In this document: positions 40,640-50,569 of the stretch, piece by piece
How positions within the stretch are numbered: the first letter of the stretch is position 1
How the letters are laid out: the number at the start of each line of letters is the position of its first letter
From: Citrus sinensis
Lineage: Eukaryota > Streptophyta > Magnoliopsida > Sapindales > Rutaceae
Length of the DNA stretch: 64,000 bases
Assembly (NCBI RefSeq): GCF_022201045.2
Contig: NC_068557.1
Span: 31,473,501-31,537,500 of the forward strand
Reading direction: 5' to 3'
The notes under the pieces: model-generated
What the model saw: only the letters and a program-made list of their open reading frames with translations
What the model was told of the DNA's origin: nothing
Database searches by the model: none
Position numbers and translations under genes: made by a program

Positions 40640-41434
40640 ATGGCAACCTCGACCATGGCTCTCTCCTCATCATTCGTCGGCAAGGCTGTGAACCTTGCCC
40701 CTTCAGGCAATGAGCTGAGCAATGGTGGCCGCATCTCCATGCGTAAAACCGGGAGCAAGTCTGTTTCTTCAGGTAGCCCGTGGTACGGCCCGGACAGAGT
40801 CAAGTACTTGGGTCCATTCTCTGGCGAGCCCCCAAGCTACTTGACTGGTGAGTTCCCTGGTGACTACGGTTGGGACACTGCTGGGCTTTCAGCTGACCCA
40901 GAAACCTTTGCCAAGAACCGTGAACTCGAAGTCATCCACTGCAGATGGGCCATGTTGGGAGCTCTTGGATGCGTCTTCCCGGAGCTCTTGGCCCGCAACG
41001 GAGTCAAGTTCGGTGAGGCCGTGTGGTTCAAGGCGGGGGCCCAGATCTTCAGCGAGGGCGGGCTTGACTACTTGGGGAACCCAAGCCTGATCCACGCTCA
41101 GAGCATCTTGGCCATCTGGGCTTGCCAGGTGGTCTTGATGGGAGCCGTTGAGGGTTACAGAATTGCTGGAGGGCCGCTCGGTGAAGTGACTGACCCATTG
41201 TACCCAGGTGGCAGCTTTGATCCATTGGGTTTGGCTGATGACCCGGAGGCTTTTGCTGAGCTCAAGGTTAAGGAAATCAAGAATGGAAGGTTGGCTATGT
41301 TCTCCATGTTTGGTTTCTTCGTTCAGGCCATTGTCACCGGCAAGGGACCGTTAGAGAACTTGGCCGACCACTTGGCTGACCCTGTCAATAACAATGCCTG
41401 GGCCTACGCCACCAACTTTGTCCCCGGAAAGTGA
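40640..41434 (+). CDS. LHCB1: Lhcb1-type light-harvesting chlorophyll a/b protein, copy 2
   Basis: Intronless 264-residue LHCII apoprotein, the same as copy 1 except Phe at residue 60, the family-typical residue. WYGPDR trimer motif, helix motifs and C terminus are all present. The start ATGGCAACCTCGACCATGGC is shared with copy 1, while copies 3 and 4 have ATGGCAACCTCAACAATGGC. Downstream it carries the inverted copy of the SS4 3' end. So its body comes from the copy 1 lineage, but its promoter is its own. It lies head-to-head with copy 1 (about 2.06 kb between start codons). Confidence 0.97.
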   Translation: MATSTMALSSSFVGKAVNLAPSGNELSNGGRISMRKTGSKSVSSGSPWYGPDRVKYLGPFSGEPPSYLTGEFPGDYGWDTAGLSADPETFAKNRELEVIHCRWAMLGALGCVFPELLARNGVKFGEAVWFKAGAQIFSEGGLDYLGNPSLIHAQSILAIWACQVVLMGAVEGYRIAGGPLGEVTDPLYPGGSFDPLGLADDPEAFAELKVKEIKNGRLAMFSMFGFFVQAIVTGKGPLENLADHLADPVNNNAWAYATNFVPGK

Positions 41435-42294
41435 GCTTCGGTTGATAAGAGTTTTTCTCTTTTCGGTTTCTTGGATATCATGTAAATCTGTTGTGAGCTC
41501 ATGGAAGCTTTAATTTGAGTTGTGATTATTTATAAAATGCTTCAATTTGATCTTGTTCTGCTTTTTGTTCTTTTTTTTTTTTCGGTGCTTGTGAAATCAA
41601 TGGTGATAACGCGAAAGAGAATCGCAAGATTATTAAAAAAAAAAAAAACCGAGGAAGGTACCACTCGTGACCTTTCTTTAAATCATTAAGTGTCCTTAGA
41701 GGCGATTTTGAAGGGTAACGGGCTTCAGGTGATAGAGATTTCCGGAAAAATAAAGAATTTAGGGAAAGTCATAAACAGAAAACGATAAGTTACAAAACAG
41801 AAACAATACATTTGCTAATAAACAATGAGTTATCCAGTACATGTTGCTATATCTCACTCATGATTGAGAGAAGCATGTATGCTGTACATAATTTTACATC
41901 AATGACTCTCTTCCTTTTTTTACTAAGTACATCAATGAATCTTTGTATCTGTATAAAAGTATAAATCTAGCTCCTCAGTGAAAGTAAGAATTCCATGAGA
42001 ATCATAATTTACATAAGCTGCAACCTAGGTTCTCATTTACCCAAAAAATGGAAAAAAAAAAAAAAAAAATGAAGGATGGCCTGTAAAATATGGCAAAGGT
42101 GTGAAGTAGATAGAACCCACCAATGCAGCTTCTACATCCAATAAAAAAATCTGAAACCTCTGATCAGCATCTGAAACCATTGCTTCACCTGCTGCATCTA
42201 ATGATCAAACCAACAACTGTCTGTCTGCTGGTGGGATTTGCATGGAAAATCTGTATGAGACGCTGAGGGTAAACTATTCTACAGGGCAGCTAGC

Positions 42295-43345
42295 TTAAGC
42301 ACGACTTGCAGCTGCCCTTGCTCTGGCCACAGATTTTGCATAAAGATCCTCATACTGTGATGCCGAAAATTCCCAACTCCAATCTATACTCATGACCTTT
42401 TGAACAAGCTGATGCCAACTCTCTGGGTTGTTTCTGTAGCGACTAATTGCACGCTCCAAACCACTATTGACTCCCTGTCAAGTTTCACCAATTTTAGGAA
42501 AAATTAGAATGACAAACAACCCAGGAGCAATATGACCAATTGCAATTGGACAAGAACAAACATGAAGTTTCTATAAAAGCAATGCTAGAAGAAATATGAT
42601 ACACTAGTGGCCAAAGAACCAAAAAAAAAAAAAATCCAATGCCACTTTTATATAAACTAATAAGCATTCCATTTACCTGCTCATCAGGATTCAAAAAAGA
42701 TATCCATTTCTGAACTGGAGAGGTATTGTGTCATCATCAACATCAAATACACTACAGAAGAAAATTTGTGAAAGCTAAGAATTCTCCAATTAGTATAGCT
42801 TATATACCTGATATCAGTCAATCAGTGATTTACCTGTCGTTCAGACCTCCAGTTTTCCTTGCAACAGGTATAGTACCATATCTCATTGCTATCATCTGCA
42901 GAAAATCATCAAATGTTTAAGACAAATATAATAATAATAATATGAAAATTGAAATTTGTTATTTAGATTCACACTTGATTCATATGCATGCAAAACAGAG
43001 GCATTTGGCTAATATCTAGATTACTGCATTAAGTCGAACCACAGATCTTAAGCTATGTCATCTATACAGAGGCAGATTTCAACAAAATAAGCTTTCTTTT
43101 CAAGGTTTCAATATTCTGTAGGAGGTATAAGCTTTAGCCACATCCATCTATTTCTTCATTTCTTACGACTGAATTCACTGTTCAAGAAGAATTACCTGTG
43201 TAAGGCCACAAGGCTCAAAGATAGATGGGATAATGAAAATGTCTGATGCAGCATAAATGGAGTGGGAAATAGACTCATCGTACTTCAATATCAAACGAAT
43301 GTGATCATGATTTTGAAAATGATTTGCAATGCCCTCGAATTCTCT
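42295..43345 (-). pseudogene. 3' fragment of starch synthase 4 (exons 13-16), antisense to Lhcb1 copy 2
   Basis: On the minus strand this contains the counterparts of SS4 exons 13, 14, 15 and 16 with their introns and the same TAA stop (42297-42295). It lacks exons 1-12, the transit peptide, the coiled coil and the N-terminal half of the GT5 domain. In the exon 15 copy, one base is missing next to the T-run (GGATATC then T6, against GGATATAC then T6 in SS4), which breaks the frame. It cannot make starch synthase. Its plus-strand RNA would be complementary to SS4 mRNA. Confidence 0.93.
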
Positions 43346-43830
43346 CTACAGAGAAAATAATTATCATTTAAAGAAGTAAAGGTCCCTAATCAGTTCACTG
43401 AAATCACAAGAGTCAGCACATTGAATGATAAAGTTGAAAGTAAGGAAGACTTCAATTCAGCTCAAAATGGAAACCAGTAGCTACAATCAGAAAGATCAAA
43501 GCAGCCATCAGCTGGCAGTACAACCAAGCAATAACTACTAAAAGTTACAAATAATGAACATATCACATATATTCAAATCTAAACATAAGTACAGAACAGT
43601 ACTAGGATCATCAGATGCCATCACGATGCGTAATCACAAGTAATCATAGCATGATGCACACCAACACTTTCAAACACAAAAACTAAAGGGAAAAAATTTG
43701 AGAAATGGGGAAAGAATGACACTAGCACCAGACTTCAATATGATGTAACCAAGGTTCACAATTGTTGTTTACAGTAAGATCCCCTCCTTGCCCTAACTTT
43801 ATATATAAATTGCAAATATTGAATATGTGC

Positions 43831-44039
43831 CGAGTGGTTAAATAATATTTGTATAATTAGAACAAGATGCCGAGTGGTTAAAATTATTCTCTCACAACTG
43901 TGAGGGTAGTGGTTCGAACTCTCCTAAAAATATTATGAAAATTTATTTTTTTTTAAATTTGGATAGAGAAATTTTTCTCTCTTTTATATCATATAAATTA
44001 TAATTTGAGTAATAATATTGTGTAATTTTTTTTTTAAAA
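43831..44039 (+). mobile_element. SINE-like piece at the edge of the inverted repeat
   Basis: A tRNA-Leu-like A-box GATGCCGAGTGGTTA (about 43867-43881) and B-box GTGGTTCGAACTCTCC are followed by an AT-rich body. The same piece lies before copy 1 (inverse) and before copy 4 (47882-48000, split from its head by a transposon). No clear tail or target duplication could be defined. Confidence 0.6.
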
Positions 44040-44375
44040 AAGAACATGATGAACAACAATGTTATTAAACAATAATGGATGGCGTTATCGGATGGCAGAA
44101 GTGGCAATGCATTATTAGAAGGAGATACGATCCCCAAACCCGTGAATTGGGTGATGCATTGCCGTAAAAATCCGGTGAGTGGTTCTGAGTGTGCCAAGTA
44201 GGCATAGGAATCACACTTTCAAAATATTACCAGCCAATGGGGAGCGAGATATAGATCTCCTAAGATAAGGACTCTTTCCTCTAATCCATATTTATACAAA
44301 GCCCACCAAGCCCATCCACCACACCCAACAGCTTCTCTTGCTTGCACAACTTCTGCTTCTCCATTAAATTCCGCA
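44040..44375 (+). promoter_or_regulatory. Lhcb1 promoter and leader, copy 3 (type P)
   Basis: CCAAT at 44234-44238, GATAAG I-box at 44264-44269, TATA box ATATTTATA at about 44288-44296, then a CU-rich leader with a single 18-base unit (CAGCTTCTCTTGCTTGCA). It is nearly identical to the segments before copies 1 and 4. Confidence 0.8.
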
Positions 44376-45170
44376 ATGGCAACCTCAACAATGGCTCTCT
44401 CCTCATCATTCGTCGGCAAGGCTGTGAACCTTGCCCCTTCAGGCAATGAGCTAAGCAATGGTGGCCGCATCTCCATGCGTAAAACCGGGAGCAAGTCTGT
44501 TTCTTCAGGTAGCCCGTGGTACGGCCCGGACAGAGTCAAGTACTTGGGCCCATTCTCTGGCGAGCCCCCAAGCTACTTGACCGGTGAGTTCCCTGGCGAC
44601 TACGGTTGGGACACAGCCGGGCTTTCAGCTGACCCAGAAACCTTTGCCAAGAACCGTGAACTCGAAGTCATCCACTGCAGATGGGCCATGTTGGGAGCTC
44701 TTGGATGCGTCTTCCCGGAGCTCTTGGCCCGCAACGGAGTCAAGTTCGGTGAGGCCGTGTGGTTCAAGGCGGGAGCTCAGATCTTCAGCGAGGGCGGGCT
44801 TGACTACTTGGGAAACCCAAGCTTGATCCACGCCCAGAGCATCTTGGCCATCTGGGCTTGCCAGGTGGTCTTGATGGGAGCCGTTGAGGGTTACAGAATT
44901 GCTGGAGGGCCGCTCGGTGAAGTGACTGACCCATTGTACCCAGGTGGCAGCTTTGATCCATTGGGTTTGGCTGATGACCCGGAGGCTTTTGCTGAGCTCA
45001 AGGTTAAGGAAATCAAGAATGGAAGGTTGGCTATGTTCTCCATGTTTGGTTTCTTCGTTCAGGCCATTGTCACCGGCAAGGGACCGTTAGAGAACTTGGC
45101 CGACCACTTGGCCGACCCTGTCAACAACAATGCCTGGGCCTACGCCACCAACTTTGTCCCCGGAAAGTGA
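44376..45170 (+). CDS. LHCB1: Lhcb1-type light-harvesting chlorophyll a/b protein, copy 3
   Basis: Intronless 264-residue LHCII apoprotein whose predicted protein is identical to copy 2. At the DNA level it groups with copy 4 (start ATGGCAACCTCAACAATGGC; silent changes such as GGAGCTCAGATC and GGGAAACCCAAGC). Motifs [17 protein letters not shown] and EIKNGRLAM are intact. The sequence diverges from copies 1 and 2 right after the shared GCTTCGGTTGATAA beyond the stop, so the 3' flank is of a different type (R). Looks functional. Confidence 0.97.
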   Translation: MATSTMALSSSFVGKAVNLAPSGNELSNGGRISMRKTGSKSVSSGSPWYGPDRVKYLGPFSGEPPSYLTGEFPGDYGWDTAGLSADPETFAKNRELEVIHCRWAMLGALGCVFPELLARNGVKFGEAVWFKAGAQIFSEGGLDYLGNPSLIHAQSILAIWACQVVLMGAVEGYRIAGGPLGEVTDPLYPGGSFDPLGLADDPEAFAELKVKEIKNGRLAMFSMFGFFVQAIVTGKGPLENLADHLADPVNNNAWAYATNFVPGK

Positions 45171-46664
45171 GCTTCGGTTGATAACATTAGTAGCGTGGAA
45201 ATTGGAATTGAGAGTGATTGGTTATTGATGTGACTCTATTTCAACTTGCAAAACATGTGAATTATGTAATGTACTGCTACTACCAGTTTGAGGGGATTGT
45301 ATTTTCATTCAATCTCTTGTCGCACGGTTCTAGTTCTAGTTCCTCCTCCTTACAGGTTGTGCCAGAATCTAGTTACAAGTTTACATCAACAAAATCTCCA
45401 ATATGTTCCCTTTTACAACTTCATTTTGACCTTAACTATAGCTTTAACAACAACAACCCAACAAATCTCCAAGAAAGTAGTAACAGTGAAGCCCCGCAAG
45501 CATTTCTTTCTCTGTCTCCACAGTTTCCACAAACCCAACAAAACACACCTCGCTTAAGCATTATCAACAAACTGAGAAGATTGATGATGCCCAAAAGTTA
45601 ATGCAGCTGCTGGGTCTAGCAAACAATTCTCAAGTAGAGAAGCGCTGTGAGTGTGAGGGGGAATTCTATAATAAGATTGTTGGGGGAAGGGGCCAAGGTG
45701 TGGGAGTAAATTGAAGAGAATGGAAGGGTGGATTAAGTACTTTTTGAGCAGTAGTGACATTGAACAGCTTTAGGTTGCTTATTTGCTTCTTGGTAAAGCT
45801 GCTTTTGTTGGAAGTGATTGTGATTCGGTAACTTCGAGTTTCCTTAAACTATATATTCTGGTAACTTCAATTTTTTTTTTTTTAAGTAACTGCATTGTCT
45901 AAGCTTTTTTATGAAAGCTTTTATTTGGAATCGGCTTGTACTAGAGAGAATTTCTATATAATGAACCATTCATCAATTACAGATAGAAGATAACACTTGG
46001 AGCAATATATAATACAACTAACGAAACAAGCGCTTATGTTTTCTGAGCTTCTGAACGATTTCCAAATTGAAGTGCTTCAAATGGGAAATGACAATCAGTC
46101 AATTACCAAACCTTGAATTAATTGCCCAGCTTTCCGAATTTACAATGGTTGATACCAAGTGTTGAAAACAAGAAAAGGAAATTTTGATCTTACAAGCAAT
46201 TCCTTCTCTCTCAAGAAACATTGTGTGAATATTCATTATTGAAATGTATACCATTAATGGATCATCCCAGTTCATAATCCATCAAATAAAATCAAAAAGT
46301 TGCTAGGTCTTACCATTTCAATCGCCATTAATGGTAGCTATACTACCACCATCAACATGAGAATGTCCCATTGTTATGGTGACTGTCGCTGCTACTCCAC
46401 TGAATTTCTGTTTTGCCTTATCAGTATATAATAATGCAGTGCAAGTTGCATTATGTATATATATTTTAATTGCAAACCATACAAGTTATACTACATTTTT
46501 CATTTGGCGATTGAGATTTTCCAACCACAGAATGAGACAGAAACCTCTTATTTCTCTAAACAAAATATCCTCTTTAATTGAACTTTGCTGAGGTTTTTAA
46601 CCAACCTACATTTTCCTGGTTTAGTAGTAAGGGCTAGAGCTTAGAGGCGCTTGTGCAATTTGAA
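45171..46664 (+). repeat. 3' flank R of Lhcb1 copy 3
   Basis: A 1.49 kb segment duplicated at 50570-52070 with few differences. It begins with the Lhcb1 3'-UTR (TAACATTAGTAGCGTGG). It then carries a piece with coding-like composition (about 45300-45715) in which different frames are open in succession; see findings. No intact gene is claimed. Confidence 0.85.
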
Positions 46665-47258
46665 CCCATGACGATGCGGACGTTGGGCAGGAAGATTAAT
46701 GGAACAATTATACGTCGTCATGATAGCTGAAACACAAATAATGAAGTTTTCGTGGCAGATAGGAAGCCTGCAGAAAGTATCTGGAAAGGAAAATCGAAAC
46801 GTATCATTGTTGTACGGCAATAAACTAAGTTGTGAGGATACATTAATTTGTCCACTAACAAATATTGAAATTCTTGATTTTAGTCGAGCATAAGATCTCT
46901 GTCTACCCATCGATCCTTTTTCATGTTGATTTTTTGGGCTGTTCCCATCCTCGTTTCTCAATATTACTGTATCTGGAATTTCTGGTTTGTAATCAAAGTA
47001 AATTTGGATGTTTTACGAGACTAGATATTTCTTTATGATGTTCATCTCATTCTTATTAGTTTCTCAATATATTTGTACATTTTCAACGTTTAAAATTTAT
47101 TTATTTTATATATTTTAGTAATATATTTATTTTAACAAAGTAAATATATTATGATTAGAGGAAGACGCTCTCTCACTTTATATATATAGCACATAATAAA
47201 ATAGAAAACACAATTAGTAATAAATAATATTTGAATAATTAGAGTAAGATGCTGGGTG
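46665..47258. repeat. Segment Q' (inverse duplicate of 39000-39990)
   Basis: Matches the Lhcb1 copy 1-2 spacer in reverse, but lacks the SINE inserted there. It ends in the SINE-like piece whose head reads AGATGCTGGGTGGTTAGAAC. No gene is seen. Confidence 0.8.
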
Positions 47259-47266
47259 GTTAGAAC

Positions 47267-47873
47267 CAGTGGTGAAGCTAGTACTATTTTTTAGGGTGGG
47301 CTAGATTTTTTTTAAATTCAATTACTTCTCAAAAAAAATTTATATACAAATGAAATTATTAAAATACACTAGACAAGCAAAAAACTAATAATAAAACTAT
47401 AAAAGTACAATGTAAATAAAAAAACACTATCGATGAAATTTTATCCGATTCTTCAAAAAAAAATTCATATAGTATCGTATCTGAATTATTTTGTGTGCGA
47501 TAATAATATATTAGAGAATTATTAATTATTTTATCAAAAAATTTGACAAAAATATAAGCTAATAACTAATTAAAAAACAGTATGAGCATATGGGTGCAGC
47601 AGAGGCTGACCGTCAATCATGAGGTGGCAACTTGATGACTTGAACAGCTGAGTTATGAGAAATTTAGACTTTGAATAATTAGATCAATTAGTTAGGAATT
47701 TGGGTGAGTTTTTCGATTTAGAGAAAATAAATATTAACTATAATTATTCGTTATATTTTTATATTTTATTTTAAGTTTTTTAAAAAGAATAAATTTATAA
47801 TTAATTCATTTTTTTTTCAAGAAACTAACCCGGGCTACAGCCCGAGTTAGCCTTCTTGATAGCTTCGCCCCTG
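47267..47873. mobile_element. Non-autonomous hAT-type element with perfect 8-base target duplication
   Basis: GTTAGAAC flanks it exactly (47259-47266 and 47874-47881). The ends CAGTGGTGAAGCTAG and, reversed, CAGGGGCGAAGCTAT are terminal inverted repeats. It splits the SINE-like piece upstream of Lhcb1 copy 4; the uninterrupted form exists before copy 3. The 607-base body is AT-rich with no coding sequence that I recognise. Confidence 0.92.
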
Positions 47874-48000
47874 GTTAGAACCACTCCCTCACAACTGTGA
47901 GGGTAGTGGTTCGAACTCTCTTAAAAATAGTATATGGGTTTAATTTCTTTTCTCAAATTTGGATGGATACATTTTTTCCTCTTTCATATAATATAAACTA

Positions 48001-48170
48001 GAAAATAGAACCGCGCTTCACGAGGCTTTGAAAAAATAATTTAGTATTATCCTTTTTTTTATTTTACACTTGATGAAACTGATAAAAAATATGAATTGAT
48101 TTTTTTTAAGATGAGGCAGCCTTATAAAATTAATGTTATTTATGAAAGTTAATTATTTGTTTGTTAACTT

Positions 48171-48238
<68 letters not shown>

Positions 48239-49264
48239 TGTGTATAGTTAAGTGTACAAATCTTATACCTTTTGTAGTTGTTGATAAGTTCCAAATTATA
48301 TTCAACTTGCTAATCTTTTAGAACTTTTATATCTCTTTTTTGCAAACCAGCTCCAACGATCTCAATATCACCCACACCACATAAACTTCCGACAACATCT
48401 GTAATATTATGAAAAAATAATATAAATATGTTAAAACATAAGGATCAATAATTTCTAATATACACTTAAAGATTAACAAACATTAATAATTAAAAAAATA
48501 TCTCAGAGGATTGTGTTATCATTCACACGTATGTTAACCAATAAAAGTTAGAAATGTTGAATGCAGTAGAAGTATCCAATGCGGTCGTCGAAAATTGGGT
48601 GGTTTAAACCAAAAAAAAAAAAGCTATTAGCCAGAAACACAAATAAAGAAGCAACGCAAGATAAAAAATAAAATGAAAGAATATATTATAGAGTGATTTT
48701 ATTCATTCTAATTGTGTGTGTACAAAATAAAAAGATGAGCTCTCGTTTTAGGGAGCCCTTATGTTACAATTAATGTAACATACACACTCAACAACAACCA
48801 CACAAATGATGGGCCCACACAATTTGTGTGGTTGTTGTTAAGTGTGTATGTTACATTAATTGTAACATAGCATTTGCCCTCGTTTTATAGTTACATAATC
48901 ACTTCATAAAATTAATGAAAAATTATGGATCATAATTCCTTGTGAGATAGTGGGAATTATAGGGAAGCTAAAGGTTGCTAATAGGAGATAGTGGGGAGAC
49001 TAAGAAATATATATTATGAACATCTACATTTATTTTAATAAATTTATAATACTCCCCCTTGAATGTTCATTACAAAGAATATGCCTCATTAAAATCTTTA
49101 CATAATTGTTATTGTGTAATAACAATCAAATTAATTATGAGAAGATGAAAGACCAAATCTAAAAGAAAACTTCTCTATTTATTAGATAATAGAGAATATA
49201 CAAAAATGAAAAATGGTGATGCCATATCACCTCCTCAAGTCCCAGTTTTATATATATATAAATA
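48001..49264. other. 1.26 kb insertion of unclear origin upstream of Lhcb1 copy 4
   Basis: Relative to the region before copies 1 and 3, foreign sequence starts after ATAATATAAACT and ends before ATTATAATTTGAGTAATAATA. It contains a (TA)n tract (48174-48235), a 108-base near-perfect palindrome, and the motif ACTCCCCCTTGAATGTTCAT near 49051, a word I associate with plant LTR-element flanks. That association is weak. No gene is seen. Confidence 0.5.
48761..48868. mobile_element. Near-perfect palindromic MITE
   Basis: The 47-base arms ATGTTACAATTAATGTAACA... and their reverse complement differ at only one visible position around a 14-base centre containing GGGCCC. Each arm also contains a smaller palindrome (TGTTACATTAATTGTAACA type). 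No coding capacity. I could not fix a convincing target duplication. Confidence 0.75.
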
Positions 49265-49774
49265 GATTATAATTTGAGTAATAATATTGTGTAATTTTTT
49301 TAAAAAATATTATGGAGATTTAATTTTTTTTTCTCAAATTTAGATGGATACATATTTCCCTCTTTAATATAATATAAATTGGAATTTGAGTAATAATAAT
49401 ATGTAATATTTTTTTAAAAAAAGAACATGATGAACAACAATGTTATTAAACAATTATGGATGGCGCTATCGGATGGCAGAAGTGGCAATGCATTATTGGA
49501 AGGAGATACGATCTCCAAACCCGTGAATTAGGTGATGCATTGTCGTAAAAATCCGGTGAGTGGTTCTGAGTGTGCCAAGTGGGCATAGGAATCAAACTTT
49601 CAAAATATTACCAGCCAATGGGGAGCGAGATATAGATCTCCTAAGATAAGGACTCTTTCCCCTAATCCATATTTATACAGAGCCCACTAAGCCCATCCAT
49701 CACAACCAACAGCTTCTCTTGCTTACACAGCTTCTCTTGCTTACCCAGCTTCTGCTTCTCAATTAAATTCCTCA
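49265..49774 (+). promoter_or_regulatory. Lhcb1 promoter and leader, copy 4 (type P)
   Basis: GATAAG I-box at 49645-49650, CCAAT just upstream, TATA box ATATTTATA at about 49669-49677, and a leader with two 18-base CAGCTTCTCTTGCTTACx units. The distal part (49265-49430) repeats the TAATTTGAGTAATAATA word twice, a small internal duplication absent from copy 3. Confidence 0.8.
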
Positions 49775-50569
49775 ATGGCAACCTCAACAATGGCTCTCTC
49801 CTCATCATTCGTCGGCAAGGCCGTGAACCTCGCCCCTTCAGGCAATGAGCTAAGCAATGGTGGCCGCATCTCCATGCGTAAAACCGCGAGCAAGTCTGTT
49901 TCTTCAGGTAGCCCGTGGTACGGCCCAGACAGAGTCAAGTACTTGGGCCCATTCTCTGGCGAGCCCCCAAGCTACTTGACCGGTGAGTTCCCTGGCGACT
50001 ACGGTTGGGACACAGCCGGGCTTTCAGCTGACCCAGAAACCTTTGCCAAGAACCGTGAACTCGAAGTCATCCACTGCAGATGGGCCATGTTGGGAGCTCT
50101 TGGATGCGTCTTCCCGGAGCTCTTGGCCCGCAACGGAGTCAAGTTCGGTGAGGCCGTGTGGTTCAAGGCGGGAGCCCAGATCTTCAGCGAGGGCGGGCTA
50201 GACTACTTGGGAAACCCAAGCTTGATCCACGCCCAGAGCATCTTGGCCATCTGGGCTTGCCAGGTGGTCTTGATGGGAGCCGTTGAGGGTTACAGAATTG
50301 CTGGAGGGCCGCTCGGTGAAGTGACTGACCCATTGTACCCAGGTGGCAGCTTTGATCCATTGGGTTTGGCTGATGACCCGGAGGCTTTTGCTGAGCTCAA
50401 GGTTAAGGAAATCAAGAATGGAAGGTTGGCTATGTTCTCCATGTTTGGTTTCTTCGTTCAGGCCATTGTCACCGGCAAGGGACCGTTAGAGAACTTGGCC
50501 GACCACTTGGCCGACCCTGTCAACAACAATGCCTGGGCCTACGCCACCAACTTTGTCCCCGGAAAGTGA
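49775..50569 (+). CDS. LHCB1: Lhcb1-type light-harvesting chlorophyll a/b protein, copy 4
   Basis: Intronless 264-residue LHCII apoprotein. The only protein difference from copies 2 and 3 is Ala for Gly at residue 38 (RKTAS), just after the phosphorylatable Thr near the mature N terminus. Trimer motif, three helices and chlorophyll-binding motifs are intact. DNA-level markers (CTCAACAATGGC start, silent sites) group it with copy 3, and both flanks are of the same type as copy 3. Looks functional. Confidence 0.97.
   Translation: MATSTMALSSSFVGKAVNLAPSGNELSNGGRISMRKTASKSVSSGSPWYGPDRVKYLGPFSGEPPSYLTGEFPGDYGWDTAGLSADPETFAKNRELEVIHCRWAMLGALGCVFPELLARNGVKFGEAVWFKAGAQIFSEGGLDYLGNPSLIHAQSILAIWACQVVLMGAVEGYRIAGGPLGEVTDPLYPGGSFDPLGLADDPEAFAELKVKEIKNGRLAMFSMFGFFVQAIVTGKGPLENLADHLADPVNNNAWAYATNFVPGK

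Larger units (their letters stand above)
40640..43830. repeat. Inverted repeat, right arm (Lhcb1 copy 2 plus SS4 3' fragment)
   Basis: The 3.19 kb partner of 35396-38579. The outer edge is at about 43830, where GCATATTCAATATTTGC-type sequence stops and CGAGTGGTTAAATAATATTTG (the edge of the Q/SINE segment) begins. The word CGAGTGGTTA recurs 38 bases further on, a possible microhomology at the breakpoint. Differences between the arms are few by eye. Confidence 0.95.

Noticed and set aside
40848-41095. Open frames overlapping the Lhcb1 genes on both strands, repeated in all copies
   Set aside because: They are conserved only because the Lhcb1 coding sequence is GC-rich and duplicated; they have no family features of their own.
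43867-43930. Possible tRNA-Leu gene (GCCGAGTGGTT ... GGTTCGAAC)
   Set aside because: Only the A- and B-box words are present; the acceptor stem and anticodon arm do not form. It is a tRNA-derived SINE piece.
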